Source: Omphiscola glabra (Eukaryota; Mollusca; Gastropoda; Lymnaeidae). From it: DNA of 64,000 nt. Every line of letters begins with the position of its first letter. Positions within the stretch are counted from its first letter, which is position 1. Below are positions 11,805 to 26,800 of this stretch, in pieces. A program made the translations under genes and the position numbers. The notes beneath the pieces are model-generated. The model was not told the origin of the DNA. It ran no database searches and was given only the letters and a program-made list of their open reading frames with translations. The stretch covers positions 34,521,257 through 34,585,256 of the forward strand of contig OZ024801.1 in assembly GCA_964017045.1 (NCBI GenBank), written 5' to 3'.

Positions 11805-14800
11805 GTAAATATTTTTTTCAACGATTTCAATTAATAAATTTAAAATATGAAAAGTTAAATGAGATATGAGAGTAAATACAATATTCCTGTAAAAACTGAG
11901 ATTTTTATAGATGAAAATGAAAGAAATTAAAACTTTTAAATTGTGGCTGGTGGTGATTATGGCTATGTGTTTGGGATTTTGATTGTTGTGCCTCTATCTT
12001 CTGTGTCAAGAAATGATAAAGAGTTCCCAGATTTTCCAAATTTTATTACAATATGTCTTTTTTTTTTTTTTTTTAGTTTGTAGATCTCAAAATATACATA
12101 GGCCCATGCCCATACTGTAATTCCGATGGCCTGAAATATCAAAATATACAATCTCCACATAAGGGTCATTCTGATGGCTTGAGATATCAAAATGTACATA
12201 AGTCCACATAAGGGTGATTCTAATGGCTTGAGATATCTAAATATACAATGTCCCACATAAGGATAATTCTGATGGCCTGAAATATCAAAATATACATAGG
12301 CACACATAAGGGTAATTCTGAAGGCCTAATATATCAAAATATATATAAGTCCACATAAAGGTAATTCTGATGGCTTGAGATATCAAAATATACATATAAG
12401 GGTAATTCTGATGGCCTGAGAATCACATACAAAGAAACATGTCAATAAGAAATGTTACAAAAATTATCCAGTAAAATGTGGTTCATCAAAAGAAAAGGTT
12501 TAAGTTTAAAGAACTAGCCATTTTTATCTTCTACATCAAATGAATGCTACTTATCCATTCTGCAACAAAATAAATGGAATATACAAGTATTTAAGTATTT
12601 ACCAAGATCAGTCTTCAGCCATCAAAGTGTTAGAAAATCGGCCAGGAAGGAATAAACGGAAGAAATTTTTTAGGACTAGCAAATTTTATTTGAAACTATA
12701 TTTTTTGTTGAAAAGTGCATTGTTCCTGTATTTGTGACGGCTTATTTCCTGTATTTGTGACGGCTTATTTCCTGTATTTGTGACAGCTTAGTGGGTGCAA
12801 AAAAAAAACACCACCACCACCACCATTACAAACACACATGCATTACAAAATAAAATGCTCTGTGTCTGCTCCATTAGAATTTCATTGACTGTTCTGTTCA
12901 GAACAATGACATTCAATTAGCATTGTTCATTAGTATAGCAAGAACCTTCAAGTTAAGCTGTTGCTTTTAATGGGGAAAAAAATATTAAATAAAGAGTGAA
13001 GCAGCTTGCCACTAGGACAGGGGTGGGCAAACTACGGCCCGCGGGCCACATGCGGCCCGGCAACTGATATTATGTGGCCCTCGAAGGCATTAAGACATTT
13101 TTTTAAAAAATTACTTAGTTTTTAAGTTTTTTTGTTGAATTTTACAGAATTTAATGTACTGTACCGTTATGATTGTTTTAACAATGTTTGATCAACTTTC
13201 TAATTCTCTATTTTTTTAAAACAGTCCTTGACTTTTGTCATGTAAGGCTAAAAAGCGAATTTACCGATTTTAACATAGAGAAATGTTTATCGGCATAAAA
13301 TTGGACATAATATACATCCGCCCCCCCCCCCCCCCCACAATAGCCATTACATTTGTCAATGTGGCCCACAGCACAAAAAGTTTGCCCACCCCTGCACTAG
13401 GATCTCAGCTGCTATTTTAAGTGGAGCTACTAAAAAGCTTATGGATACTGACCATCCGTCACTAGGCCAATGAGCGACATAAATTAAACTGTAACATTTA
13501 ACAAACATCCATCCCCCCCCCCCTCGCCCGTACCGTTAACATAGAACATGAAATGTTGTGTTATAATGAAAATAAATTATTTATTGGAACACTGAGGTGT
13601 AATTTTTTAAAGGATTACAAAGCATAGACACATGGGTCAAAGGTCACACCGCAAGACGTTTTAAATGACTCACCAAGACATTTTAGTTGACTTACCAAGA
13701 CATTTTAGGTGACATACCAAGTCATTTTAAGTCACTTACCAAGACATTTTAGGTGACTTATCAAGACATTTTAAAGGACATACCAAGTCATTTTAAGTCA
13801 CTTACCAAGACATTTTAGGTGACTTATCAAGACATTTTAGGTGACATACCAAGTCATTTTAAGTCACTTACCTAGACATTTTAGGTGACACAACAAGAAA
13901 TTTTAGGTGACTTACCAAGACATTTTAGGTGACTTACCAAGACATTTTAAGGGACTTATCAAGACATTTTAGGTGACTTACCAAGACATTTTAGTGGACA
14001 TACCAAGACATTTTAGGTGACTTACCAAGACATTTTAGGTGACTTACCAAGACATTTTAGGTGACTTACCAAGACATTTTAAGGGACATACCAAAACATT
14101 TTAGGTGACTTACCAAGACATTTTAGGTGACTTATCAAGACATTTTAGTGGAAATACCAAGTCATTTTAAGTCACTTACCAAGACATTTTAGGTGACTTA
14201 CCAGGACATTTTATTTATTTATTTATTTTCCACATCCAGACATTAAAATTACATTTGTTTATAATTTGTATGACTGAAGTATTCCAAAATTCAGTCTGAG
14301 TAACAGTAACAGTAACTCACACACTTCCTTTTTTATGTTAATAAGTCTGCATGGTCATATTGTCTGATTTTTAGAATGGATTAATTCTCTTCTTTTTGTT
14401 AAGTTAGTTATTTACCCTTTTTTTTTTCTATTTTGATACGCCGCCGACCTGGAAGGCTTTTCACCAACCACTAGTCTACAGAGCTTTTATGACCAATGAA
14501 CATTTTTTAAATTTAAATTCTAAAACGCCCGAAGCCAATCTGGTACTTTCATCCACCGATGATGAAAAGGACAACAACAACAACTTTAACTTAAATTTAG
14601 TAAACTTCCCAAACGATGCCCCCCCAAACCCACTCCCCAAACTGGTATTAGTCAAGATTCGCCCTGTCTTAGGGTGACACTAGATGACACTAATCTACGC
14701 CCTAAGTATCAGTTCATGTTTCCCACATCTCATTGGTATCAATTGGTGGGGAAAACGGGGTAAGGGGGAGGGAATTTGCTATCTTTTAAAAAAATCTCCA

Positions 14801-17800
14801 ATAGTTTTCTGCGTGCACAAAGACGGTATTGTGGGGAAGATAATCCAGTTGGATCGTTAAAGAAGCCGTTGTCTTCCCATTGAGACCGTCTTCATTGTTG
14901 CATAGGCGTAGCGTCCGGCACATTATTGGTTTTGGTCGGGGGGGGGGGGGGGACTTTCTTCTGTTGTCGTAAATAATAATGAAATATTTATTGCTCTGAT
15001 TTATGACAGGGAAACGTGACGTCAGTGAGGGAAAAATCACTTCCGTTTTTTTTAATTTAGCTTTATTTTATTTTGTAATAGAATGGGGGAAGTCGCCGCC
15101 AGAGTTTGTGGCAAAGTCTTCGGAAGGCTAATGGACCCACTTCCCGTCACCCTATCCAGCTGAAACTTGGCACACATACTCGTTGCCGATGATATCGCGT
15201 TCTATAGCGTTTTCAACCTCATCCCCATCCCCCCCAAAATCAGTTTTTCCTGTTTGTCAAACGGAAGATGAATAAAATAGGGTTTGTTCAACGGTTGCGT
15301 GTATTGGTGTGGAGATTAATTGAGTAGCTGTTATTGAGTAGCTGTTGCTACGTGTTTTATATTTGTTTCGTTTTTGGTTTCAATATATCTTTGGTCTCTC
15401 CTAGGCTTTACATGAAATAAGTTTGATAAAAAAACAAAAAACATTCCCGTACCAAATATCAGTTGCTACAGTTACGTAAATGATAAATGACGTACAGTGA
15501 CATAAATGATAAATGACATAATGATAAATGAAGTACAATGACATAAATGATAAATGATGTACAATAACATAAATGATAAATGACGTACAATGACATAAAT
15601 GATAAATGACATACAATGACATAAATGATAAATTACGTACAATGACGTAAATGATAAATGACGTACAATGACATAAATGATAAATGACGTACAATGACAC
15701 AAAATAATAAATGACGTACAATGACATAAATGATAAATGACATAAATGATAAATGACGTACAATGACATAATGATAAATGACGTGCAGTGAAATAAATGA
15801 TAAATGACATACAATGACGTAATGATAAATGACGTACAATGACGTAAATGATAAATGACGTACAGTGACATAAATGATAAATGACGTACAATGACATAAA
15901 TGATAAATGACATAAATGATAAATGACGTACAATGACATAAATGATAAATGACGTACAATGACATAAATGATAAATGACGTACAGTGACATAAATGATAA
16001 ATGACATACAATGTCATAAATGATAAATGACGTACAATGACATAAATGATAAATGACGTACAATGACGTAAATGATAAATGACGTACAATGACATAAATG
16101 ATAAATGACGTACAATGGCATAAATGATAAATGACGTACAATGACATAAATGATACATGACGTACAATGACATAAATGATAAATGACGTACAATTACATA
16201 AATGATAAATGACGTACAATGACATAAATGATAAATGACATACAATGACATAAATGATAAATGACGTACAATGACATAAATGATAAATGACGTACAATGA
16301 CATAAATGATAAAGACATACAATGACAAATGATAAATGACGTACAATGGCATAAATGATAAATGACGTACAATGACATAATGATAAATGACGTACAATGA
16401 CATAAATGATAAATGACGTACAATGACATAAATGATAAATGACGTACAATGACATAAATGATAAATGATGTACAATGACATAAATGATAAATGACATAAA
16501 TGATAAATGAAGTACAATGACATAAATGATAAATGACGTACAATGACATAAATGATAAATGATGTACAATGACGTAAATGATAAATGACGTACAATTACA
16601 TAAATGATAAATGACGTACAATGACATAAATGATAAATGACATACAATGACATAAATGATAAATGACGTACAATGACATAAATGATAAATGATGTACAAT
16701 GACATAAATGATAAAGATATACAATGACAAATGATAAATGACGTACAATGGCATAAATGATAAATGACGTACAATGACATAATGATAAATGACGTACAAT
16801 GACATAAATGACGTACAATGACATAAATGATAAATGACGTACAATGACATAAATGATAAATGACGTACAATGACATAAATGATAAATGACATAAATGATA
16901 AATGACGTACAATGACATAAATGATAAATGACGTACAATGACATAATTGATAAATGACGTACAGTTACATAAATGATAAATGACGTACAATTACATAAAT
17001 GATAAATGACGTACAATGACATAAATGATAAATGACATACAATGACATAAATGATAAATGACGTGCAATGACATAAATGATAAATGACGTACAATGACAT
17101 AAATGATAAAGACATACAATGACAAATGATAAATGACGTACAATGGCATAAATGACGTACAATGACATAATGATAAATGACGTACAATGACATAAATGAT
17201 AAATGACGTACAATGACATAAATGATAAATGACGTACAATGACATAAATGATAAATGACGTACAATGACATAAATGATAAATGACGTACAATGACATAAA
17301 TGATAAATGACATAAATGATAAATGACGTACAATGACATAAATGATAAATGACGTACAATGACATAAATGATAAATGACGTACAATGACGTAAATGATAA
17401 ATGACGTACAATAACATAAATGATAAATGACGTACAATGACAAATGATAAATGACGTACAATGACATAAATGATAAATGACGAACAATGACATAAATGAT
17501 AAATGACGTACAATGACATAAATGATAAATGACATACAATGACATAAATGATAAATGACGTACAATGACATATGATAAATGACGTACAATGACAAATGAT
17601 AAATGACGTACAATGACAAATGATAAATGACGTACAATGACAAATGATAAATGACGTACAATGACAAATGATAAATGACGTACAATGACATACATGATAA
17701 ATGACTTACAATGACATAAATGATAAATGACGTACAATGACGTAAATGATAAATGACGTACAATGACATAAATGATAAATGACGTACAATGACGTAAATG

Positions 17801-20800
17801 ATAAATTACGTACAATGACGTAAATGATAAATTACGTACAATGACGTAAATGATAAATGACATACTATGACATAAATGATAAATGACGTACAATGACGTA
17901 AATGATAAATTACGTACAATGACGTAAATGATAAATGACGTACAATGACGTAAATGATAAATTACGTACAATGACGTAAATGATAAATTACGTACAATGG
18001 CGTAAATGATAAATGACATACTATGACATAAATGATAAATGACGTACAATGACGTAAATGATAAATGACGTACAATGACGTAAATGATAAATGACGTACA
18101 ATGACAAATGATAAATGACGTACAATGACATAAATGATAAATTACGTACAATGACATAAATGATAAATGACGTACAATGACAAATGATAAATGACGTACA
18201 GTGACATAAATGATAAATGACGTACAATGACATAAATGATAAATGACGTACAATGACATAAATGATAAATGACTTACAATGACATAAATGATAAATGACG
18301 TACAATGACATAAATGATAAATGACGTACAATGACATAAATGATAAATGACTTACAATGACATAAATGATAAATGACGTACAATGACATAAATGATAAAT
18401 GACGTACAATTACATAAATGATAAATGACGTACAATGACATACATGATAAATGACGTACAATGACGTAAATGATAAATGACGTACAATGACATAAATGAT
18501 AAATGACGTACAATGACATAAATGATAAATGACTTACAATGACATAAATGATAAATGACGTACAATGACGTAAATGATAAATGACTTACAATGACATAAA
18601 TGATAAATGACGTACAATGACATAAATGATAAATGACTTACAATGACATAAATGATAAATGACGTACAATGACATAAATGATAAATGACGTACAATGACA
18701 TAAATGATAAATGACTTACAATGACATAAATGATAAATGACGTACAATGACATAAATGATAAATGACGTACAATTACATAAATGATAAATGACGTACAAT
18801 GACATACATGATAAATGACGTACAATGACGTAAATGATAAATGACGTACAATGACATAAATGATAAATGACGTACAATGACATAAATGATAAATGACGTA
18901 CAATGACATAAATGATAAATGACGTACAATGACATAAATGATAAATTACGTACAATGACATAAATGATAAATGACTTACAATGACATAAATGATAAATGA
19001 CGTACAATGACGTAAATGATAAATGAGGTACAATGACATAAATGATAAATGACGTACAATGACATAAATGATAAATGACGTACAATGACATAAATGATAA
19101 ATTACGTACAATGACATAAATGATAAATGACTTACAATGACATAAATGATAAATGACATACAATGACATAAATGATAAATGACTTACAATGACATAAATG
19201 ATAAATTACGTACAATGACATAAATGATAAATGACTTACAATGACATAAATGATAAATGACATACAATGACATAAATGATAAATGACTTACAATGACATA
19301 AATGATAAATGACGTACAATGACGTAAATGATAAATGACTTACAATGACATAAATGATAAATGACGTACAATGACATAAATGATAAATGACGTACAATGA
19401 CATAAATGATAAATGACTTACAATGACATAAATGATAAATGACGTACAATGACATAAATGATAAATGACGTACAATGACATAAATGATAAATGACTTACA
19501 ATGACATAAATGATAAATGACGTACAATGACATAAATGATAAATGACTTACAATGACATAAATGATAAATGACGTACAATGACATAAATGATAAATGACG
19601 TACAATGACATAAATGATAAATGACTTACAATGACATAAATGATAAATGACGTACAATGACATAAATGATAAATGACGTACAATTACATAAATGATAAAT
19701 GACGTACAATGACATACATGATAAATGACGTACAATGACGTAAATGATAAATGACGTACAATGACATAAATGATAAATGACGTACAATGACATAAATGAT
19801 AAATGACGTACAATGACATAAATGATAAATGACGTACAATGACATAAATGATAAATTACGTACAATGACATAAATGATAAATGACTTACAATGACATAAA
19901 TGATAAATGACGTACAATGATGTAAATGATAAATGAGGTACAATGACATAAATGATAAATGACGTACAATGACATAAATGACGTACAATGACATAAATGA
20001 TAAATTACGTACAATGACATAAATGATAAATGACTTACAATGACATAAATGATAAATGACATACAATGACATAAATGATAAATGACTTACAATGACATAA
20101 ATGATAAATGACGTACAATGACGTAAATGATAAATGACTTACAATGACGTAAATGATAAATGACGTACAATGACATAAATGATAAATGACTTACAATGAC
20201 ATAAATGATAAATGACGTACAATGACATAATAGATAAATGACGTACAATGACATAAATGATAAATGACTTACAATGACATAAATGATAAATGACGTACAA
20301 TGACGTAAATGATAAATGACTTACAATGACATAAATGATAAATGACGTACAATGACATAAATGATAAATGACGTACAATGACATAAATGATAAATGACTT
20401 ACAATGACATAAATGATAAATGACGTACAATGACATAAATGATAAATGACGTACAATTACATAAATGATAAATGACGTACAATGACATACATGATAAATG
20501 ACGTACAATGACGTAAATGATAAATGACGTACAATGACATAAATGATAAATGACGTACAATGACATAAATGATAAATGACGTACAATGACATAAATGATA
20601 AATGACGTACAATGACATAAATGATAAATGACGTACAATGACATAAATGATAAATTACGTACAATGACATAAATGATAAATGACGTACAATGACATAAAT
20701 GATAAATGACTTACAATGACATAAATGATAAATGACGTACAATGACATAAATGATAAATGACGTACAATTACATAAATGATAAATGACGTACAATGACAT

Positions 20801-23800
20801 ACATGATAAATGACGTACAATGACGTAAATGATAAATGACGTACAATGACATAAATGATAAATGACGTACAATGACATAAATGATAAATGACTTACAATG
20901 ACATAAATGATAAATGACGTACAATGACATAAATGATAAATGACGTACAATGACATAAATGATAAATGACTTACAATGACATAAATGATAAATGACGTAC
21001 AATGACATAAATGATAAATGACGTACAATGACATAAATGATAAATGACGTACAATTACATAAATGATAAATGACGTACAATGACATACATGATAAATGAC
21101 GTACAATGACATAAATGATAAATGACGTACAATGACATAAATGATAAATGACGTACAATGACATAAATGATAAATGACGTACAATGACATAAATGATAAA
21201 TTACGTACAATGACATAAATGATAAATGACTTACAATGACATAAATGATAAATGACGTACAATGACGTAAATGATAAATGAGGTACAATGACATAAATGA
21301 TAAATGACGTACAATGACATAAATGATAAATGACGTACAATGACATAAATGATAAATTACGTACAATGACATAAATGATAAATGACTTACAATGACATAA
21401 ATGATAAATGACATACAATGACATAAATGATAAATGACTTACAATGACATAAATGATAAATGACGTACAATGACGTAAATGATAAATGACTTACAATGAC
21501 ATAAATGATAAATGACGTACAATGACATAAATGATAAATGACTTACAATGACATAAATGATAAATGACGTACAATGACATAATAGATAAATGACGTACAA
21601 TGACATAAATGATAAATGACTTACAATGACATAAATGATAAATGACGTACAATGACGTAAATGATAAATGACTTACAATGACGTAAATGATAAATGACGT
21701 ACAATGACATAAATGATAAATGACGTACAATGACATAAATGATAAATGACTTACAATGACATAAATGATAAATGACGTACAATGACATAAATGATAAATG
21801 ACGTACAATGACATAAATGATAAATGACTTACAATGACATAAATGATAAATGACGTACAATGACGTAAATGATAAATGACTTACAATGACATAAATGATA
21901 AATGACGTACAATGACATAAATGATAAATGACGTACAATGACATAAATGATAAATGACTTACAATGACATAAATGATAAATGACGTACAATGACATAAAT
22001 GATAAATGACGTACAATTACATAAATGATAAATGACGTACAATGACATACATGATAAATGACGTACAATGACGTAAATGATAAATGACGTACAATGACAT
22101 AAATGATAAATGACGTACAATGACATAAATGATAAATGACGTACAATGACATAAATGATAAATGACGTACAATGACATAAATGATAAATGACGTACAATG
22201 ACATAAATGATAAATTACGTACAATGACATAAATGATAAATGACGTACAATGACATAAATGATAAATGACTTACAATGACATAAATGATAAATGACGTAC
22301 AATGACATAAATGATAAATGACGTACAATTACATAAATGATAAATGACGTACAATGACATACATGATAAATGACGTACAATGACGTAAATGATAAATGAC
22401 GTACAATGACATAAATGATAAATGACGTACAATGACATAAATGATAAATGACTTACAATGACATAAATGATAAATGACGTACAATGACATAAATGATAAA
22501 TGACGTACAATGACATAAATGATAAATGACTTACAATGACATAAATGATAAATGACGTACAATGACATAAATGATAAATGACGTACAATGACATAAATGA
22601 TAAATGACGTACAATTACATAAATGATAAATGACGTACAATGACATACATGATAAATGACGTACAATGACATAAATGATAAATGACGTACAATGACATAA
22701 ATGATAAATGACGTACAATGACATAAATGATAAATGACGTACAATGACATAAATGATAAATTACGTACAATGACATAAATGATAAATGACTTACAATGAC
22801 ATAAATGATAAATGACGTACAATGACGTAAATGATAAATGAGGTACAATGACATAAATGATAAATGACGTACAATGACATAAATGATAAATGACGTACAA
22901 TGACATAAATGATAAATTACGTACAATGACATAAATGATAAATGACTTACAATGACATAAATGATAAATGACATACAATGACATAAATGATAAATGACTT
23001 ACAATGACATAAATGATAAATGACGTACAATGACGTAAATGATAAATGACTTACAATGACATAAATGATAAATGACGTACAATGACATAAATGATAAATG
23101 ACTTACAATGACATAAATGATAAATGACGTACAATGACATAATAGATAAATGACGTACAATGACATAAATGATAAATGACTTACAATGACATAAATGATA
23201 AATGACGTACAATGACGTAAATGATAAATGACTTACAATGACGTAAATGATAAATGACGTACAATGACATAAATGATAAATGACGTACAATGACATAAAT
23301 GATAAATGACTTACAATGACATAAATGATAAATGACGTACAATGACATAAATGATAAATGACGTACAATGACATAAATGATAAATGACTTACAATGACAT
23401 AAATGATAAATGACGTACAATGACGTAAATGATAAATGACGTACAATGACGTAAATGATAAATGACTTACAATGACGTAAATGATAAATGACGTACAATG
23501 ACATAAATGATAAATGACGTACAATGACATAAATGATAAATGACTTACAATGACATAAATGATAAATGACGTACAATGACATAAATGATAAATGACGTAC
23601 AATGACATAAATGATAAATGACTTACAATGACATAAATGATAAATGACGTACAATGACGTAAATGATAAATGACTTACAATGACATAAATGATAAATGAC
23701 GTACAATGACATAAATGATAAATGACGTACAATGACATAAATGATAAATGACGTACAATGACATAAATGATAAATGACTTACAATGACATAAATGATAAA

Positions 23801-26800
23801 TGACGTACAATGACATAAATGATAAATGACGTACAATTACATAAATGATAAATTACGTACAATGACATAAATGATAAATGACGTACAATGACATAAATGA
23901 TAAATGACTTACAATGACATAAATGATAAATGACGTACAATGACGTAAATGATAAATGACGTACAATGACGTAAATGATAAATGACTTACAATGACATAA
24001 ATGATAAATGACTTACAATGACATAAATGATAAATGACGTACAATGACATAAATGATAAATGACGTACAATGACATAAATGATAAATGACGTACAATGAC
24101 ATAAATGATAAATGACGTACAATGACATAAATGATAAATGACGTACAATGACATAAATGATAAATGACGTACAATGACATAAATGATAAATGACGTACAA
24201 TGACATAAATGATAAATGACGTACAATGACATAAATGATAAATGACGTACAATGACATAAATGATAAATGACGTACAATGACAAATGATAAATGACGTAC
24301 AATGACGTAAATGATAAATGACGTACAATGACGTAAATGATAAATGACGTACAATGACATAAATGATAAATGACGTACAATGACGTAAATGATAAATGAC
24401 ATAAATGATAAATGACGTATAATGACATAAATGCAAAAAAAAATGAGTGTAAAGGATTTATTTTAAAAAAAAAATTTGTTGTTAATTATATTAAAAATAA
24501 ATATATATAATATATATATACACACCTATACCTCGCTATACGGCCTCTCTTTTTACGGCATTTCGCTTTACGGCCAACTTTAAATTATGGCACTTTTTCG
24601 GATTACGGCCCACGATGTTTCATTATACGGCCAATAGATACCCTCTGCTTTAGTAGTCTGCCTTATTTCCTGTGCTATGCCACCTTATTCATATCCTGTG
24701 ACTCAGTAAGTTGACGTCTTTGTTCCTGTTTTGTTTGTTTGGATTAATTGGTGAATTTTATTTGATGTATAAATATGTGCATATGATTTCTTTAGTTTTT
24801 TAATTTATATGTTTATTTGTTTAATTTCTGTTTACTATTACAATGTTTTGTCCTTTCATTTTTATAGGAAATGAAAAGAATAAAATGATTTATGAACTAA
24901 CGACTATATTATTTTATACAAAAATTGGAACAGATCCAATTAAATTTGTATGGGTTTATATCAAAACTATTGATTCATTATACGGCTTTTCACTTTACGG
25001 CCAACTTTTCCGGAACGTATCTAGGCCGTAAAGCGAGGTATGGGTGTACTTATAATTTAAAAGCGCTGTCCGTGGTTTTTTTTTTTTTTGTGTGTGTTTT
25101 TTTTTTCATGCAAAAGCTGCAGACATGTTTACTCTTACGATTTTGGCGTACAGTGTACGATTTTGAGGTGTGTACATTATATACACTGTATGTTTATTTT
25201 TTAATATCAAGATAATGTATTGAATGATTTTGTGATGATACTGTACGATTTTAAGAGTTTGAGGGTAAACAGGTCTGAAGCTGTATCACTGTGCTACTGA
25301 TTGCCGGAGAGAAAAATAATTCACTTTAAAGAACTGGGGAGGTAACCCTAAAGAATGTAGCCCACAGAGTTCTATACTTGAATATCACATGAACGATCGC
25401 TTCCTTGTGTCGACCGAGGGACATTTATAACAACAAACTAAAGGCTATACATTTAGCGGTTCTTAGGTTTTGGTTGAGAGATCCTGGAATAGATGGTGCC
25501 TTGATAGCCTGCTTATGGAGCCATTGATCAGTCCATTAATACGTCACACAAAATGGGGGAAGGGTGGCCTCTAGATACTGTAGGAGGAGTGGTGGCTTCT
25601 AGATACTGTAAACTGTAGGGGTGGCCTCTAGATACTGTACGAGTGGCCTCTAGATACTGTACGGTTGGCCTCTAGATACTGTAGGGGTAGCCTCTAGATA
25701 CTGTACGGGTGGCCTCTAGATACTGTACGAGTGGCCTCTAGATACTGTAGGGTTGGCCTCTAGATACTGTACGGGTGGCCTCTAGATACTTTGGGGTGGC
25801 CTCTAGATACTGTAGGGGTGGCCTCTAGATAATGTACGGGTGGCCTCTAGATACTGTAGGGGTAGCCTCTAGATACTGTACGGGTGGCCTCTAGATACTG
25901 TACGAGTGGCCTCTAGATACTGTAGGGTTGGCCTCTAGATACTGTACGGGTGGCCTCTAGATACTGTAGGGGTGGCCTCTAGATACTGTACGGGTGGCCT
26001 CTAGATACTGTAGGGGTGGCCTCTAGATACTGTAGGGGTGGCCTCTAGATACTGTACGGGTGGCCTCTAGATACCGTACGGGTGGCCTCTAGATACTGTA
26101 CGAGTGGCCTCTAGATACTGTAGGGGTGGCCTCTAGATACTGTAGGGGTGGCCTCTAGATACTGTAAGGATGGTCTCTAGATACCGTAGGGGTGGCCTCT
26201 AGATACTGTACGAGTGGCCTTCATATAATGTAATTGTGGCCTCTAGATACTGGTTTGTCCCCTGAAATGGATCCCGTCGTCTATGCCCCCACAAATGATT
26301 TTTCTCTTCACAAAAATAATTTTATACCGCATCCCTTCCAAAATATGTATGTTACTACATTCTTTACTACATTAACTCTCCTCTACTACGTTAATTCTCC
26401 TCTACTACGCCTATTCTCCTCTACTACGCCTATTCTTATCTACAACGCCAATTCTTCTCTACTACGCCAATTCTTCTCTGCTACGCCAATTCTTCCCTGC
26501 TACTTCAATTCTTCTCTACTACGCCAATTCTTCTCTACTACGCCACTTCTTCTGTACTATGACTCTACATTTGGCTGCATAGCATCAATGTAATTAAATA
26601 TAGGAAGTATGGTCGGGAATGTTAAAAAAAAAGCTAGAGCCTTCATTAGAAATATAAAGTAATAATTATCTGGGGTAGAGGCAGAGGGAAATTCCATTGC
26701 CCTTCCGTCACCCGCCCCAGGTGTAATCTGTTGGGTGAACCACAGCACACTATTTAGTCAGCAGCCGGGTATTATTAGTTGTGGTTTACGCATGAAAGTA

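Noticed and set aside
15401..24436. Very long minus-strand open frames (up to 765 codons) of a 26-residue repeat (SLYVIYHLCHCTSFIIYVIV...)
   Set aside because: The 26-bp monomer has no stop in any minus-strand frame, so open frames are automatic. They overlap in several frames, lie in an INTU intron and break at random indels.
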